Positions 18,305-26,230 of a DNA stretch of 64,000 nt are shown in pieces. Both the position numbers and the translations under genes were made by a program. The stretch lies in assembly GCA_022447205.1 (NCBI GenBank), contig JAKVBQ010000008.1:16453-80452 (forward strand), written 5' to 3'. The notes beneath the pieces were generated by a model. That model was not told the origin of the DNA, ran no database searches, and saw nothing but the letters and a program-made list of their open reading frames with translations. Every line of letters starts with the position of its first letter. The first letter of the stretch is position 1. The stretch comes from Phycisphaerales bacterium (lineage in GTDB: Bacteria > Planctomycetota > Phycisphaerae > Phycisphaerales > SM1A02).

Positions 18305-19483
18305 TCAGTCCCCGTTTGAGGAGCCCTGAACCAGGACGGGCCAGCCCTCGGCAAGGGCAGACCACGAATCATCCCGGATCGCCCTCCGGATGTCCAGCAG
18401 CAGGCTTTGATAGTGGCAGAGGTTATGCAGGCTGGTCAGGGTCTGCCCCAGCCACTCATCCGCCATGAAGAGATGCCTCAGATAGGCCCTGCTGTAGCCA
18501 GAAGCGCAGACAGGACACTGGCATCGAGGATCGATGGGGCCGGGATCCTCGGCAAATCGAGCATTCTTGAGGCGCAAGGACCCCTCTCTGGTGAAGGCAT
18601 AGGCCTTCCGGCCGTTCCTGGTGGGCAGGACGCAGTCGAACATGTCCACGCCAGCGGCCACCGCCCGGACGATGTCCCGCTCGTACCCGACACCCATGAG
18701 ATATCGGGGCTTGTCGTCGGGCATCATGGCCGCGGTGGTGCGGACCACCTCCTCGATCTGCTCGGGGCTCTCCCCCACGGCAACGCCACCGATGGCGAAT
18801 CCGGGGAGATCGAACGCGCAGACCTGCTCCACGCTCCGCTGCCTGAGGTCGGGATCGGTCCCCCCCTGGATGATCCCGAAGAGCGCCTGCTCGTCACGCC
18901 GCTGGTGGGCGGCAATGCAGCGCTCGAGCCAGCGCGCGGTGCGATCGGTCGCGATCTCGAGCCGCTGCCGATGGGTCATGCCCTTCAGGCGGACCCGCTT
19001 CTCGGGATTGATGCACTCCTCCTCCCGGGAGGGCGGACAGTCATCGAAGGCCATGATGATGTCGGCACCGATGCGCTCCTGGACCTGGATCGAACGTTCC
19101 GGTGACAGGTGGACCTTCGATCCATTGACGAAGTTGGCGAACGTCACCCCGTCCTCGTCGATCGAGTTGATGTCCGCCATGGAGAACGCCTGGTAGCCGC
19201 CGGAATCGGTGAGGATCGGACCGTCCCATCGCATGAATTCATGCGAACCACCCATCGCCGCAACGCGCTCGTCACCCGGGCGGATCATGAGGTGGTAGGC
19301 GTTGTTGAGGATGATCTGCGATCCCGTCGAGCGCACCTGTTCGACGGTCAGGCACTTCATCGCGGCCGCGGTCGCGACCGGCATGAAGGCCGGGGTGTCG
19401 AACCCGCCGTGCGGCGTCTCGACCCGACCCAGACGGGCGGCATTGGTGGTGGTTCGCGCACTGATCGTGAATGAGAGTGACAT
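18305..19483 (-). CDS. tgt: queuine tRNA-ribosyltransferase
   Basis: 392-residue tRNA-guanine transglycosylase, which swaps guanine-34 in GUN anticodons for preQ1. Catalytic parts: TDSGGYQ (Asp93 general acid/base), GIIQGGTD, and DMFDCVLPTRNGR (279-291) holding the nucleophilic Asp. Zinc site: Cys320, Cys322, Cys325 (CQCPVC) with a His near 351 in SLHNLCHY. Length is normal. It is the second gene of the minus-strand export block, 17 bp after the rhomboid protease stop, and precedes yajC as in E. coli. Confidence 0.96.
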   Translation of the reverse strand: MSLSFTISARTTTNAARLGRVETPHGGFDTPAFMPVATAAAMKCLTVEQVRSTGSQIILNNAYHLMIRPGDERVAAMGGSHEFMRWDGPILTDSGGYQAFSMADINSIDEDGVTFANFVNGSKVHLSPERSIQVQERIGADIIMAFDDCPPSREEECINPEKRVRLKGMTHRQRLEIATDRTARWLERCIAAHQRRDEQALFGIIQGGTDPDLRQRSVEQVCAFDLPGFAIGGVAVGESPEQIEEVVRTTAAMMPDDKPRYLMGVGYERDIVRAVAAGVDMFDCVLPTRNGRKAYAFTREGSLRLKNARFAEDPGPIDPRCQCPVCASGYSRAYLRHLFMADEWLGQTLTSLHNLCHYQSLLLDIRRAIRDDSWSALAEGWPVLVQGSSNGD

Positions 19484-19500
19484 GCCGGATCAAGGCCTGC

Positions 19501-20700
19501 TCAGCGTTTCGATGACTCGCGGAGGATCCGTTTCTCCTTTGAAGTGAGGCTTTGGAGCCCCTTCTCATGGATCTTGGCGAGGATCCGGTCGATTTCCGCA
19601 TCCATCCTGGCCTCGGCGGCCGCACCGGCCTTCGCCCCCTTGCCGAGCCGACGATTCCGGGCGGAGCGACTGGTCGGATCGACTCGCCCGAGGAAGTCGA
19701 AGAAGCCGTGCAGGTGGTGCTGCCGGCGGATGAAGTAGAACCCGGCGATCGCGCCACCGAGGTGCGCGGCCTCGCCACCGGCATTGGACCCGTAGGTGTC
19801 GTTGTTGAAGATGAGGGTCAGGAGGGCGACCACGACCAGACCGTAGGCGAGGGTCACCAGTCGGATCGGTATGAGGAAGAACAACAGGACCATCAGGTTC
19901 GGAGCGAGATACGCCCCTGCAAGCAGCACCCCGAAGACGCCGGCACTCGCACCGATCAGGGGCACCTGCGGATCGTTGAAGAGCAGGAACGGCGCCGACA
20001 TTCCGAACATGCCGAGCGCCGCACCACCCGCGTTGAGCAGGAGGTACATGCAGGCGCCGAAGATGCCGCACAGCAGGTAGAAGGCGAGGAACCGCTTGCC
20101 TCCGAGATGCCGTTCCACGAGCGGACCGAAGATCCACAAGCCGAACATGTTGACCAGAAGATGCCAGAAGTCGGCATGCAGGAACTGGAACGTGATGAAC
20201 CGCCAGAATTCACCGCCGACCAGCTGCCCGGTGGATGTCGTGCCCACCAGGGCGCGGGAGGTCGAGAAGTAGCCGATCCGCTTGAAGAACGGCATGTTCT
20301 GGTAGAAGGCCTGGCCGATCTTCTTGTCGCCGGCATAGATGTCGCGATACCCCTGGATCAACGGAACCGCGGTCATCTGGCGCCCGCCCTGTCGGGGAAG
20401 GGTGTAGTTGGGTGCCTGGTCCAGGGGCGGCATGAATCGGAGGGTCTGTCCGGACAGGTTCGGCCCGGCCCCATCCGGACCGGCGAAGAGCACGCGGCCG
20501 ACACTGGTCCATGCGCCGGGTTTCTGCAGGGCCGCCACCGAGGGAGCGAGGAAACCATCGACCAGGTGGACGCCCACGCAGATGATGATGATCCAGATGG
20601 TCACGCTCAGCCCGCGCGCACCGGCCATCGCCCCCGCACCTGACCCGCCTGGACGTCGAGGTTGTCCTGTTCGTACCCAATCCCGGTCGTAGACACCCAT
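19501..20700 (-). CDS. rhomboid-family intramembrane serine protease
   Basis: 399 residues. Catalytic Ser252 in GASAGVFG and His313 in AAHLGGAIAGF form the rhomboid dyad; FQFLHADFWHLLVNMFGLWIFG is the family loop and TM2. TM1 is near 33-50, followed by a long periplasmic loop (about 55-165) that is larger than in GlpG and contains no known domain. The C-terminal about 65 residues are basic and helical, probably cytoplasmic. Cleaves membrane proteins within the bilayer; substrate unknown. Upstream gene of the tgt-yajC-secDF run. Confidence 0.9.
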   Translation of the reverse strand: MGVYDRDWVRTGQPRRPGGSGAGAMAGARGLSVTIWIIIICVGVHLVDGFLAPSVAALQKPGAWTSVGRVLFAGPDGAGPNLSGQTLRFMPPLDQAPNYTLPRQGGRQMTAVPLIQGYRDIYAGDKKIGQAFYQNMPFFKRIGYFSTSRALVGTTSTGQLVGGEFWRFITFQFLHADFWHLLVNMFGLWIFGPLVERHLGGKRFLAFYLLCGIFGACMYLLLNAGGAALGMFGMSAPFLLFNDPQVPLIGASAGVFGVLLAGAYLAPNLMVLLFFLIPIRLVTLAYGLVVVALLTLIFNNDTYGSNAGGEAAHLGGAIAGFYFIRRQHHLHGFFDFLGRVDPTSRSARNRRLGKGAKAGAAAEARMDAEIDRILAKIHEKGLQSLTSKEKRILRESSKR

Positions 20701-21316
20701 GGTGGCGCACTCTATCAGGTCTCCCCACCGCTGAGCGCCTCCAAACGGCGGCTCTTCGTGAAGGTGGCAATTCTGGGTGAATTCTCGTGCAACGACACCA
20801 GCGAAGGACTAGGGTGACCGCTGTGATCGGACCCTTGAGGGAGGGCCGTCACACACCTGATGTCCACGCGGCCGGGAACCGCGGGACATCGAAGACAATG
20901 CCGGGGGTCGGGAAGGAGCGAGGAGAAAGGGAGTCGAACAACTCGCATGCGTGAACGGTTCATGCGACCGTTTCCTGCACATCGAGACGCCATGCCGGCG
21001 TTGCGCTTCGCCCTGTCTGACGGGCCGAAGGCACCCTGGCCGGATGTCGAGGGGCACCATCCAGGTCGTTGGTGCCCCAGATCATCCTCGCGCCACCAGG
21101 CGCAGGCCGATCCTGTTCACTTCCATTTCGTTGATCTCGTCACGGACCCGGAGTCGTGCGTGGACACCATCCTTGCAATGCAGGGACGGTGGCCCTGTCG
21201 GTCCTCGGACCGGACAACGCCCCGATGCCACCCAGGCGGAGGGGCAGGGAGTCGTCGTTCGCCCACCCCGCATCGCCGGGTGGTTCGTTCGACGTGTGGA
21301 ATGAGGTCACGGAACG
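20701..21316. other. 616-bp gap with no supported gene
   Basis: The gap between the rhomboid start and the sorting-tail protein. Several open frames exist on both strands (for example 20860-21543 plus and 21117-21371 minus), but they are Arg/Pro/Ser-rich, lack ribosome binding sites, and one overlaps the following gene. One minus-strand frame ends in EINEMEVNRIGLRLVARG (stop near 21082), which recalls the C-terminal end of formylglycine-generating-type domains, so a decayed gene fragment is possible. No RNA gene motif was recognised. Promoters for both flanking genes should lie here. Confidence 0.5.
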
Positions 21317-21982
21317 ATGACGGCATCGTTGCGATCCATGAAGACCACCAACTGGGTGATCGTTGCGTCACTCGGGGCTGGCGGACCCACCGCGTTCACC
21401 TACGCCGACCTGGTGGAACGTCGGCCCGCTCACGCCCGGGTCGAGGCGATCCCGCCGCGACACGAGGTTCCCGGCGACGACCAGGACGCAGAGGGCGGAA
21501 TCGACTTCAACGACTTCGAAAGCGCGTTCTTCTCGGAATCTGACGACCAGGGCGCCATCGCACGCCTGCAGGTGAGGACCACCGGCGCGAGTCGCTTCGA
21601 ACTCGACATGGACCTGCACGTCGACCCCCCGCCCGGCTACAACCTGGAACTCGTCGACGACGATCCCGACGAGACCGGGCTCCTCGCGATCGAGCAGCCC
21701 GGAATCCTGTCGATCCACTCGAGGTCACTGGGACTGGTCGAGGGGGCGTCGATCCGGATCATCGACACCGTCAACGATCACGTGATGTCGTTCGTCCTGG
21801 ACATGGAGCTGGTCACGCTCGAGGTCCATCTCGATCCGGGGCTCTATCGGCTCCTGATCGAAGGCACCCTCGATGCAGGCGGACTCCAGAAGGAAGGCGA
21901 ACGAAGCAGGACGGTCTCGAGCCCGGGAACGATGTTGCTCCTGGGCGGCATGCTGACCGGTCTCAGGCGACGACGATCCTGA
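21317..21982 (+). CDS. exported protein with PEP-CTERM-like sorting tail
   Basis: 221 residues. A short N-terminal hydrophobic stretch (NWVIVASLGAGG) may be a signal peptide. The body is beta-rich, with Asp-rich spacers and no known domain. The C-terminus SPGTMLLLGGMLTGLRRRRS has the three parts of an exosortase-type signal: a Pro-containing motif, a hydrophobic helix and an Arg cluster, though the motif is PGT rather than PEP. No exosortase gene is in the window. Start could be ATG 21317 or ATG 21338; the second leads more directly into the signal sequence (MKTTNW). Surface or matrix protein by inference. Confidence 0.7.
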   Translation: MTASLRSMKTTNWVIVASLGAGGPTAFTYADLVERRPAHARVEAIPPRHEVPGDDQDAEGGIDFNDFESAFFSESDDQGAIARLQVRTTGASRFELDMDLHVDPPPGYNLELVDDDPDETGLLAIEQPGILSIHSRSLGLVEGASIRIIDTVNDHVMSFVLDMELVTLEVHLDPGLYRLLIEGTLDAGGLQKEGERSRTVSSPGTMLLLGGMLTGLRRRRS

Positions 21983-22007
21983 GCCCCCCTTCGCACCTGC
22001 ACCATCT

Positions 22008-22967
22008 TCAATCGTCGGAAGCGGCATCATCCCCGTCGGCATGACTGATCCGACCGATCACGTCCGCATCATCCTCGACCGGCGCCCACCCCGCATCGCT
22101 TGCTCGGCCGAGTTCATCCTCGGTGTACCTGACACGGTTCCCCATGCCCTTGCACACGTAACCACAGAAGAAGGCGATCGAGACGAGGTAGATCGCCCAG
22201 GGGCCATCGATCACGAGGAAGGTGCCGATGGCGAACATGATCGCCAGCACGAAACCGAGGCGTTCGGTCAGGACCATCGCACGAACGTAGCCGAGCCCCC
22301 GCCAGAGGAGCGCCTGCAGAGCCCGGCCCCCGTCGAACGGCAGGATCGGAAGCAGGTTCACCAGCAGGACGATCGCATTCATCCAGTGCAGGACGAAGAG
22401 TGCGGTCTCGAACCAGCTTTCATGCGTGGCAAGAAGCCCGTCCATGATCCCGGCACGACTGAAGACGTCCGGCACCACCGCCGAAAGGTCTCCGTTCAGC
22501 GACCAGAGCAGACCGCCGCACGCCATGAAAAGCAGGAGATTCGCAGCCGGACCTGCCAGCGCGGTGAGCAGGTGCGCCTGCCATGACCGAGGCAGCAGGG
22601 GAAACGCCAGTCCACCCAGCGGCCACACCAGGATCTCCGGGGCCGTCCCTCCGAACCGACGTGCCACGATCGCGTGCGCCGATTCATGGATGAGCAGCAC
22701 GATGAAGAGCGAAAGCAGCGCGACCAGTGTCCAGGTGATGCCGAGCGGAACACCCTCCGTCTGCCCACGACCCGCAAGGGCGACCCGAATCAGCTCGATC
22801 GCGACGAGGAGCAGGAAGATGACATGCACCCTGAGTTCGGTCCCGGCGATCCGGATCAACGGCATCGACCAGGACATGGGATTGCCAGCCCGAGGCGAGA
22901 GCCCGCCCCAGCCGCCTTCCGCGGTCCCACCACCAGGCAGGCGCCATCGCTCGTGCTGATCGGTCAT
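22008..22967 (-). CDS. site-2-type membrane metalloprotease (M50)
   Basis: 319 residues. Zinc motif HESAH at 94-98 within a transmembrane segment, and second conserved motif LPILPFDGGRAL (Asp third zinc ligand) near 215-225, as in the minimal S2P/SpoIVFB-like group. About six hydrophobic helices; no PDZ domain. The first 30 residues are Gly-rich and the family-conserved part begins near MSWSMPLIRIAGTELRVHV, so a shorter start at Met31 (22877) is possible; the ATG at 22967 has GAGGGGGG upstream. Acts inside the membrane, substrate unknown. Overlaps the end of the NUDIX frame; see that entry. Confidence 0.88.
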   Translation of the reverse strand: MTDQHERWRLPGGGTAEGGWGGLSPRAGNPMSWSMPLIRIAGTELRVHVIFLLLVAIELIRVALAGRGQTEGVPLGITWTLVALLSLFIVLLIHESAHAIVARRFGGTAPEILVWPLGGLAFPLLPRSWQAHLLTALAGPAANLLLFMACGGLLWSLNGDLSAVVPDVFSRAGIMDGLLATHESWFETALFVLHWMNAIVLLVNLLPILPFDGGRALQALLWRGLGYVRAMVLTERLGFVLAIMFAIGTFLVIDGPWAIYLVSIAFFCGYVCKGMGNRVRYTEDELGRASDAGWAPVEDDADVIGRISHADGDDAASDD

Positions 22968-23511
22968 CGCAGCCCCCCTCGGCTCGAGCGGCCTGCCAGA
23001 GATGGAATGCGGCGATCGTCTTCCCGTCGATCAGGTCGCCTCGAGCGATCGAGCTCGCGACCTCCTCCGGAGCCAGCAGGACGACCTCGATCGACTCACC
23101 CGGTTCGAGACGCTGTTGGACGGCGGTCAGTTCCCAGGCGCGAAAGACATGCATCAGCTCGTCGGACATGCCGGGCGAGGTGTAGAAACGCCCGATCGAT
23201 TCGATCGCCCCCGCTCGATAGCCGGTCTCCTCCTCCAGCTCACGAAGGGCCCCTCGTTCGGGCGCTTCGCCCGGTTCACGCTTGCCGGCGCAGAATTCGA
23301 GCAGCCCCCGGTCGACGGCGACCCGATGATTGGTGATCAGGACCAGCCGACCATCGTCCAGCTCGCCGATCACGGTGACCGCACCCGGATGTCGCACCAC
23401 ATCCTTTACGATGCTGCCATCACCATCGACCCATTCCATGCGCTCGACGGAGAACACGGGGCCGGTGTGGGTGACGGTGACTTGCGCAGGTACGTTCACA
23501 TTGGGCATCAT
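22684..23511 (-). CDS. NUDIX hydrolase, 3' end probably frameshifted
   Basis: ADP-ribose-pyrophosphatase-like NUDIX hydrolase. The Nudix box is intact: GKREPGEAPERGALREL followed by EEETGY fits G-x5-E-x7-REUxEExGU. The domain ends near AAFHLWQAARA. As it stands the frame runs on for 284 bp inside the M50 gene, coding for low-quality Arg/Asp/Pro-rich sequence. The junction holds a G6 run (minus strand, 22973-22978). Adding one G gives E-G-G-L-R-stop with the TGA at 22964-22966, overlapping the M50 ATG as ATGA. So a one-base deletion or a sequence error in the G run is likely, and the intended gene is about 22964-23511. Start: tandem ATGs at 23511 and 23508, with GAGG before them. Confidence 0.8.
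   Translation of the reverse strand: MMPNVNVPAQVTVTHTGPVFSVERMEWVDGDGSIVKDVVRHPGAVTVIGELDDGRLVLITNHRVAVDRGLLEFCAGKREPGEAPERGALRELEEETGYRAGAIESIGRFYTSPGMSDELMHVFRAWELTAVQQRLEPGESIEVVLLAPEEVASSIARGDLIDGKTIAAFHLWQAARAEGGCDDRSARAMAPAWWWDRGRRLGRALASGWQSHVLVDAVDPDRRDRTQGACHLPAPRRDRADSGRPCGSWADGGCSARHHLDTGRAAFALHRAAHP
22973..22978 (-). other. G6 homopolymer at the NUDIX/M50 junction, suspected indel
   Basis: Six Cs on the plus strand (six Gs in the transcript). One extra G would restore a clean NUDIX stop overlapping the M50 start by four bases. The same run is part of the M50 Shine-Dalgarno region (GAGGGGGG). Confidence 0.6.
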
Positions 23512-23520
23512 AGGAGCCTC
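23512..23520. promoter_or_regulatory. 9-bp divergent intergenic gap with a ribosome-binding site on each strand
   Basis: The nine bases AGGAGCCTC preceded by T separate the NUDIX start (minus, 23511) from the mlaF-like start (plus, 23521). Read rightward it supplies AGGAG for the ATPase; read leftward it supplies GAGG for the NUDIX gene. Each promoter must therefore lie within the opposite coding sequence. Confidence 0.6.
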
Positions 23521-24348
23521 ATGGCCAGAACAGGTACAGCAAGAGAAGGCGATGGTGGCAGGCCACTGGTGCAGGTCGAGGGTCTTCACAAGAGCTTCGA
23601 CGAGACGCCGGTCCTGAAGGGGATCGACCTGGCCTTCGCCCCCCACCGGACCACCGTGGTCCTGGGCCCCTCCGGTTGCGGCAAGTCAGTCCTCCTGAAG
23701 CACCTCGTGGGCCTGCTGCGCCCGGATCAGGGGGAGGTCCGGTTCGACGGCGAACGGATCGACACGCTGCCCGAACGGGAGTTCACCCGGATCAGGCGGC
23801 AGTTCGGGTTTCTCTTCCAGATGGGCGCCCTCTTCGACTCGCTCAAGGTGAGCGAGAACATCGAGTTCCCCCTCCGGGAGGCGGGCATCGCCGACCCCGA
23901 GGAGCGGCACGAACGGATCCGGGAGGTCCTTTCGATGGTCGGACTCGAGGCCTGCATGTCGATGATGCCCGCCGATCTCTCCGGGGGTCAACGCAAGCGG
24001 ATCGCACTGGCACGTTCGATCGTCCTGCGCCCGAGGGTGGTGCTCTACGACGAACCGACCACCGGCCTGGACCCGATCCGCTCGGACGTCATCAACGAGC
24101 TGATCCTGAAGTTGCAACATGAACTTGAAGCGACGAGCATCGTCGTGACCCACGACCTGACCAGCGCCTTCAAGGTGGCGGACCACATGGTCCTGATGCT
24201 GGACGGTCGGATCGTGATGGAAGGGCCACCGGAACGGTTCCGAGCCCCGGAAGACCCCGAGATCGCGCGATTCATGCAAGGGCGCGCCTCGAACCAGGAC
24301 CTCGCGGCGATCCGCGAATCAACCAGCAGGACCGGAGCTGCAACGTGA
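23521..24348 (+). CDS. mlaF: Mla-type ABC transporter ATPase
   Basis: 275-residue ATPase of a phospholipid-trafficking (MlaFEDB-like) importer or exporter. Walker A GPSGCGKS at 49-56, Q-loop QFGFLFQMGALFDSL, signature LSGGQRKRIALARS, Walker B VLYDEPTTGLDP, H-loop VTHD. The FQMGALFDSL segment is characteristic of MlaF/Mkl-type ATPases that energise MCE systems. The MCE-domain gene follows directly (GTGA overlap), while the likely permease is 19 kb away at 43475. Start ATG 23521 has AGGAG at the right distance. Confidence 0.92.
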   Translation: MARTGTAREGDGGRPLVQVEGLHKSFDETPVLKGIDLAFAPHRTTVVLGPSGCGKSVLLKHLVGLLRPDQGEVRFDGERIDTLPEREFTRIRRQFGFLFQMGALFDSLKVSENIEFPLREAGIADPEERHERIREVLSMVGLEACMSMMPADLSGGQRKRIALARSIVLRPRVVLYDEPTTGLDPIRSDVINELILKLQHELEATSIVVTHDLTSAFKVADHMVLMLDGRIVMEGPPERFRAPEDPEIARFMQGRASNQDLAAIRESTSRTGAAT

Positions 24349-25355
24349 ATGAACATGGACGCAACTTCGTCATCGGACTGGTGACCATCGTGGCACTGGT
24401 GGGCCTCAGCTCCCTGCTGCTGCAGTTCGGCGAGCTCGATCGACTCCTGAACCCGACCTACACCCTGAAACTCGAACTGAACTCCGCGGGCACGCTCAGG
24501 CCCGGCAGCCGCATCAGCCTCAACGGCGTGCAGATCGGCAGCGTCAACTCCGTGGGACTCGTCGAGGATCTCGAACATCCGGTCGTCATCGAGGCCTCGG
24601 TCGATCGTCGCTATCCGATCCCCGTCGGCACCTCCGCGGTCGTCTCCGATGCCCTGATCGGCAACGGCGGACGGATCGAGATGATCATGCCGGCGGACCG
24701 GACCCTTGATGGCCCGACTCTGCCGATGGACGGCACGGCGATGATCACGGGGCAGTGGCAGTCGCTCGGGGACACGATCGTGGAACAGCTTGAGGGGCAG
24801 ATGGTGCCGGTGATGGAGGCCCTGGACTCGTTCAACGAACTGGCCGCGGCATGGACCGGAATCGGAGACCGGGTGGGACGCATGCTCGACCCCGCACTCA
24901 GCGAGGAACCCGGTTCCGTCGTGGGCACGGTCGATGAACTCAACGCCACCCTGAAGAGTGCGGCGGAAGCGATGGAACTGGCGCGAACATGGCTGGGTGA
25001 CGAACAACTTCGTGCGGACGTCAATGCCGCCGCCTGGAAGGCCAACAAGCTCCTCGAAAGCGCCACCGAAGCCACCAACAACGTGAGCCGGCTCGCCGAG
25101 GAGGCGGGCGGCGACCTGAACCGACTCACGGATGCCGTCCTCCCGGTCACCGAGGAGATGGCACGAACCCTCGAACGCCTGGGGACCGTGCTCCAGTCCG
25201 CCTCCGAAGGCGAAGGCACGATCGGCCAGTTGATGAGCAATCCGGATCTCTACCGAAGCCTCGAGGAGGCTGCACGCAGACTGGACAACACCCTCGAGCA
25301 GCTCGAACTCCTGCTCCAGAAGATCCGGGACGAGGGACTTCAGGTCGGAACGTGA
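24345..25355 (+). CDS. mlaD: MlaD-like MCE-domain protein
   Basis: 336 residues: N-terminal anchor (about 8-25), one MCE domain at about 37-115 (SAGTLRPGSRISLNGVQIGSV, then PVGTSAVVSDALIGNG), then about 200 residues of amphipathic helix rich in Glu/Ala/Leu ending near LEQLELLLQKIRDEG. MCE proteins form hexameric rings that carry phospholipid across the periplasm; the long helical tail fits tunnel-forming types. It starts at GTG 24345, overlapping the ATPase stop by four bases (GTGA), so it is translationally coupled. Confidence 0.9.
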   Translation: MNEHGRNFVIGLVTIVALVGLSSLLLQFGELDRLLNPTYTLKLELNSAGTLRPGSRISLNGVQIGSVNSVGLVEDLEHPVVIEASVDRRYPIPVGTSAVVSDALIGNGGRIEMIMPADRTLDGPTLPMDGTAMITGQWQSLGDTIVEQLEGQMVPVMEALDSFNELAAAWTGIGDRVGRMLDPALSEEPGSVVGTVDELNATLKSAAEAMELARTWLGDEQLRADVNAAAWKANKLLESATEATNNVSRLAEEAGGDLNRLTDAVLPVTEEMARTLERLGTVLQSASEGEGTIGQLMSNPDLYRSLEEAARRLDNTLEQLELLLQKIRDEGLQVGT

Positions 25356-25396
25356 CGACCGGATGACGGTCAACGACCGACCGGAATCGACGGACG

Positions 25397-25438
25397 AAAA
25401 AGAGACGAAGGGGCGGATGGGATCCGCCCCTTCGTCTC
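25397..25438 (-). terminator. strong intrinsic terminator of the OmpA-like gene
   Basis: A perfect 17-bp stem (25402-25418 with 25422-25438, GGG loop) is followed on the minus strand by five Ts (plus-strand AAAAA, 25397-25401). It lies 40 bp past the OmpA lipoprotein stop and 46 bp past the convergent MCE stop, so it may also slow plus-strand transcription, though with no T-run on that side. Confidence 0.85.
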
Positions 25439-25478
25439 ATGGACCGTCATCGAACGCCGGAGCGTCGATCGGATCGAA

Positions 25479-26126
25479 TCACTCGTCGACCACGACCACC
25501 AGCTCGACTCGTCGGCTCTGTGCCTTGGTCGACCTGGGCTGATTGGGTCCGTAGCTCGCGTAGGAGATCTTCTTCGAGGGGATGCCCTTCGACTGGATGT
25601 ATTCACCCACGGAGAAGGCACGCTCGAAACCGAGATGATGATTGGTCTCGTAGCGGTCCTTGGACTTGCGGATGGGATCGGTGTCGGTGAAGCCGACCAG
25701 CCTGATCTCCCTGCCGGGGTAGTTGGACTTGATGTCGGAGACGACTGCGTTCAGCGAGTTCTTCGCACTCGACTTCAGCGTGTCGCGACCGGAATCAAAG
25801 AGCACGTCGCTCGGGAGGTTCACCACGATCTCACCACCGCGAGTCTCGGCCTGGAAGCCGCCGATGGTCGTCGCGCTGGGCGCGGTGGTCTGGTTGGCCA
25901 TGAGATCGGCCTGCAGCTGCTGGTTGCGCAGCTTGAGTTGGTCGTTCTGCTGGCGCAGGGTCTGCGAAGTTCTCTTCTGGTCGTCGAGTTGCATCCGCAG
26001 GGTGGTTGCTTCCTCGTGCAGCAGCGACTCCCGGTCCTGCGTGGACTGGTCGCATCCGCCGGCAGTCAGCATGACGAAGCCGCCGGCCAAAACTGCCCCG
26101 AGCCACATGAAACGTCGATGGGTCAT
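25479..26126 (-). CDS. OmpA-family peptidoglycan-binding lipoprotein
   Basis: 215 residues. Signal ends in LTAGGC with probable lipidated Cys25, a slightly atypical lipobox. A coiled-coil helix (about 40-75, EEATTLRMQLDDQKRTSQTL) is followed by an OmpA C-terminal domain: VNLPSDVLFDSGRDTLKSSA, IRLVGFTDTD and the peptidoglycan-contact region QSRRVELVVV. In TDTDPI the second Asp and the Arg of RRVEL match the diaminopimelate-binding residues. Links the outer membrane to the wall. Start ATG 26126 was preferred over 26195. Ended by the strong terminator at 25397-25438. Confidence 0.88.
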   Translation of the reverse strand: MTHRRFMWLGAVLAGGFVMLTAGGCDQSTQDRESLLHEEATTLRMQLDDQKRTSQTLRQQNDQLKLRNQQLQADLMANQTTAPSATTIGGFQAETRGGEIVVNLPSDVLFDSGRDTLKSSAKNSLNAVVSDIKSNYPGREIRLVGFTDTDPIRKSKDRYETNHHLGFERAFSVGEYIQSKGIPSKKISYASYGPNQPRSTKAQSRRVELVVVVDE

Positions 26127-26230
26127 CAGTACGGCATCCTTTCCGCTGTGTTCTGGTGTGGCCTGCACGCTCTCGGCAGGATGGTTGCATTTCACCCGCT
26201 GGAAGCGGATTCTGCAAGGCCCGCAACCTC

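Noticed and set aside
20860-21543. 227-residue plus-strand frame before the sorting-tail protein
   Set aside because: Arg/Pro/His-rich and overlaps the next gene out of frame by over 200 bp; no ribosome-binding site.
24045-25373. 442-residue minus-strand frame across the Mla genes
   Set aside because: Antisense shadow of the coupled mlaF/mlaD pair; no recognisable domain.
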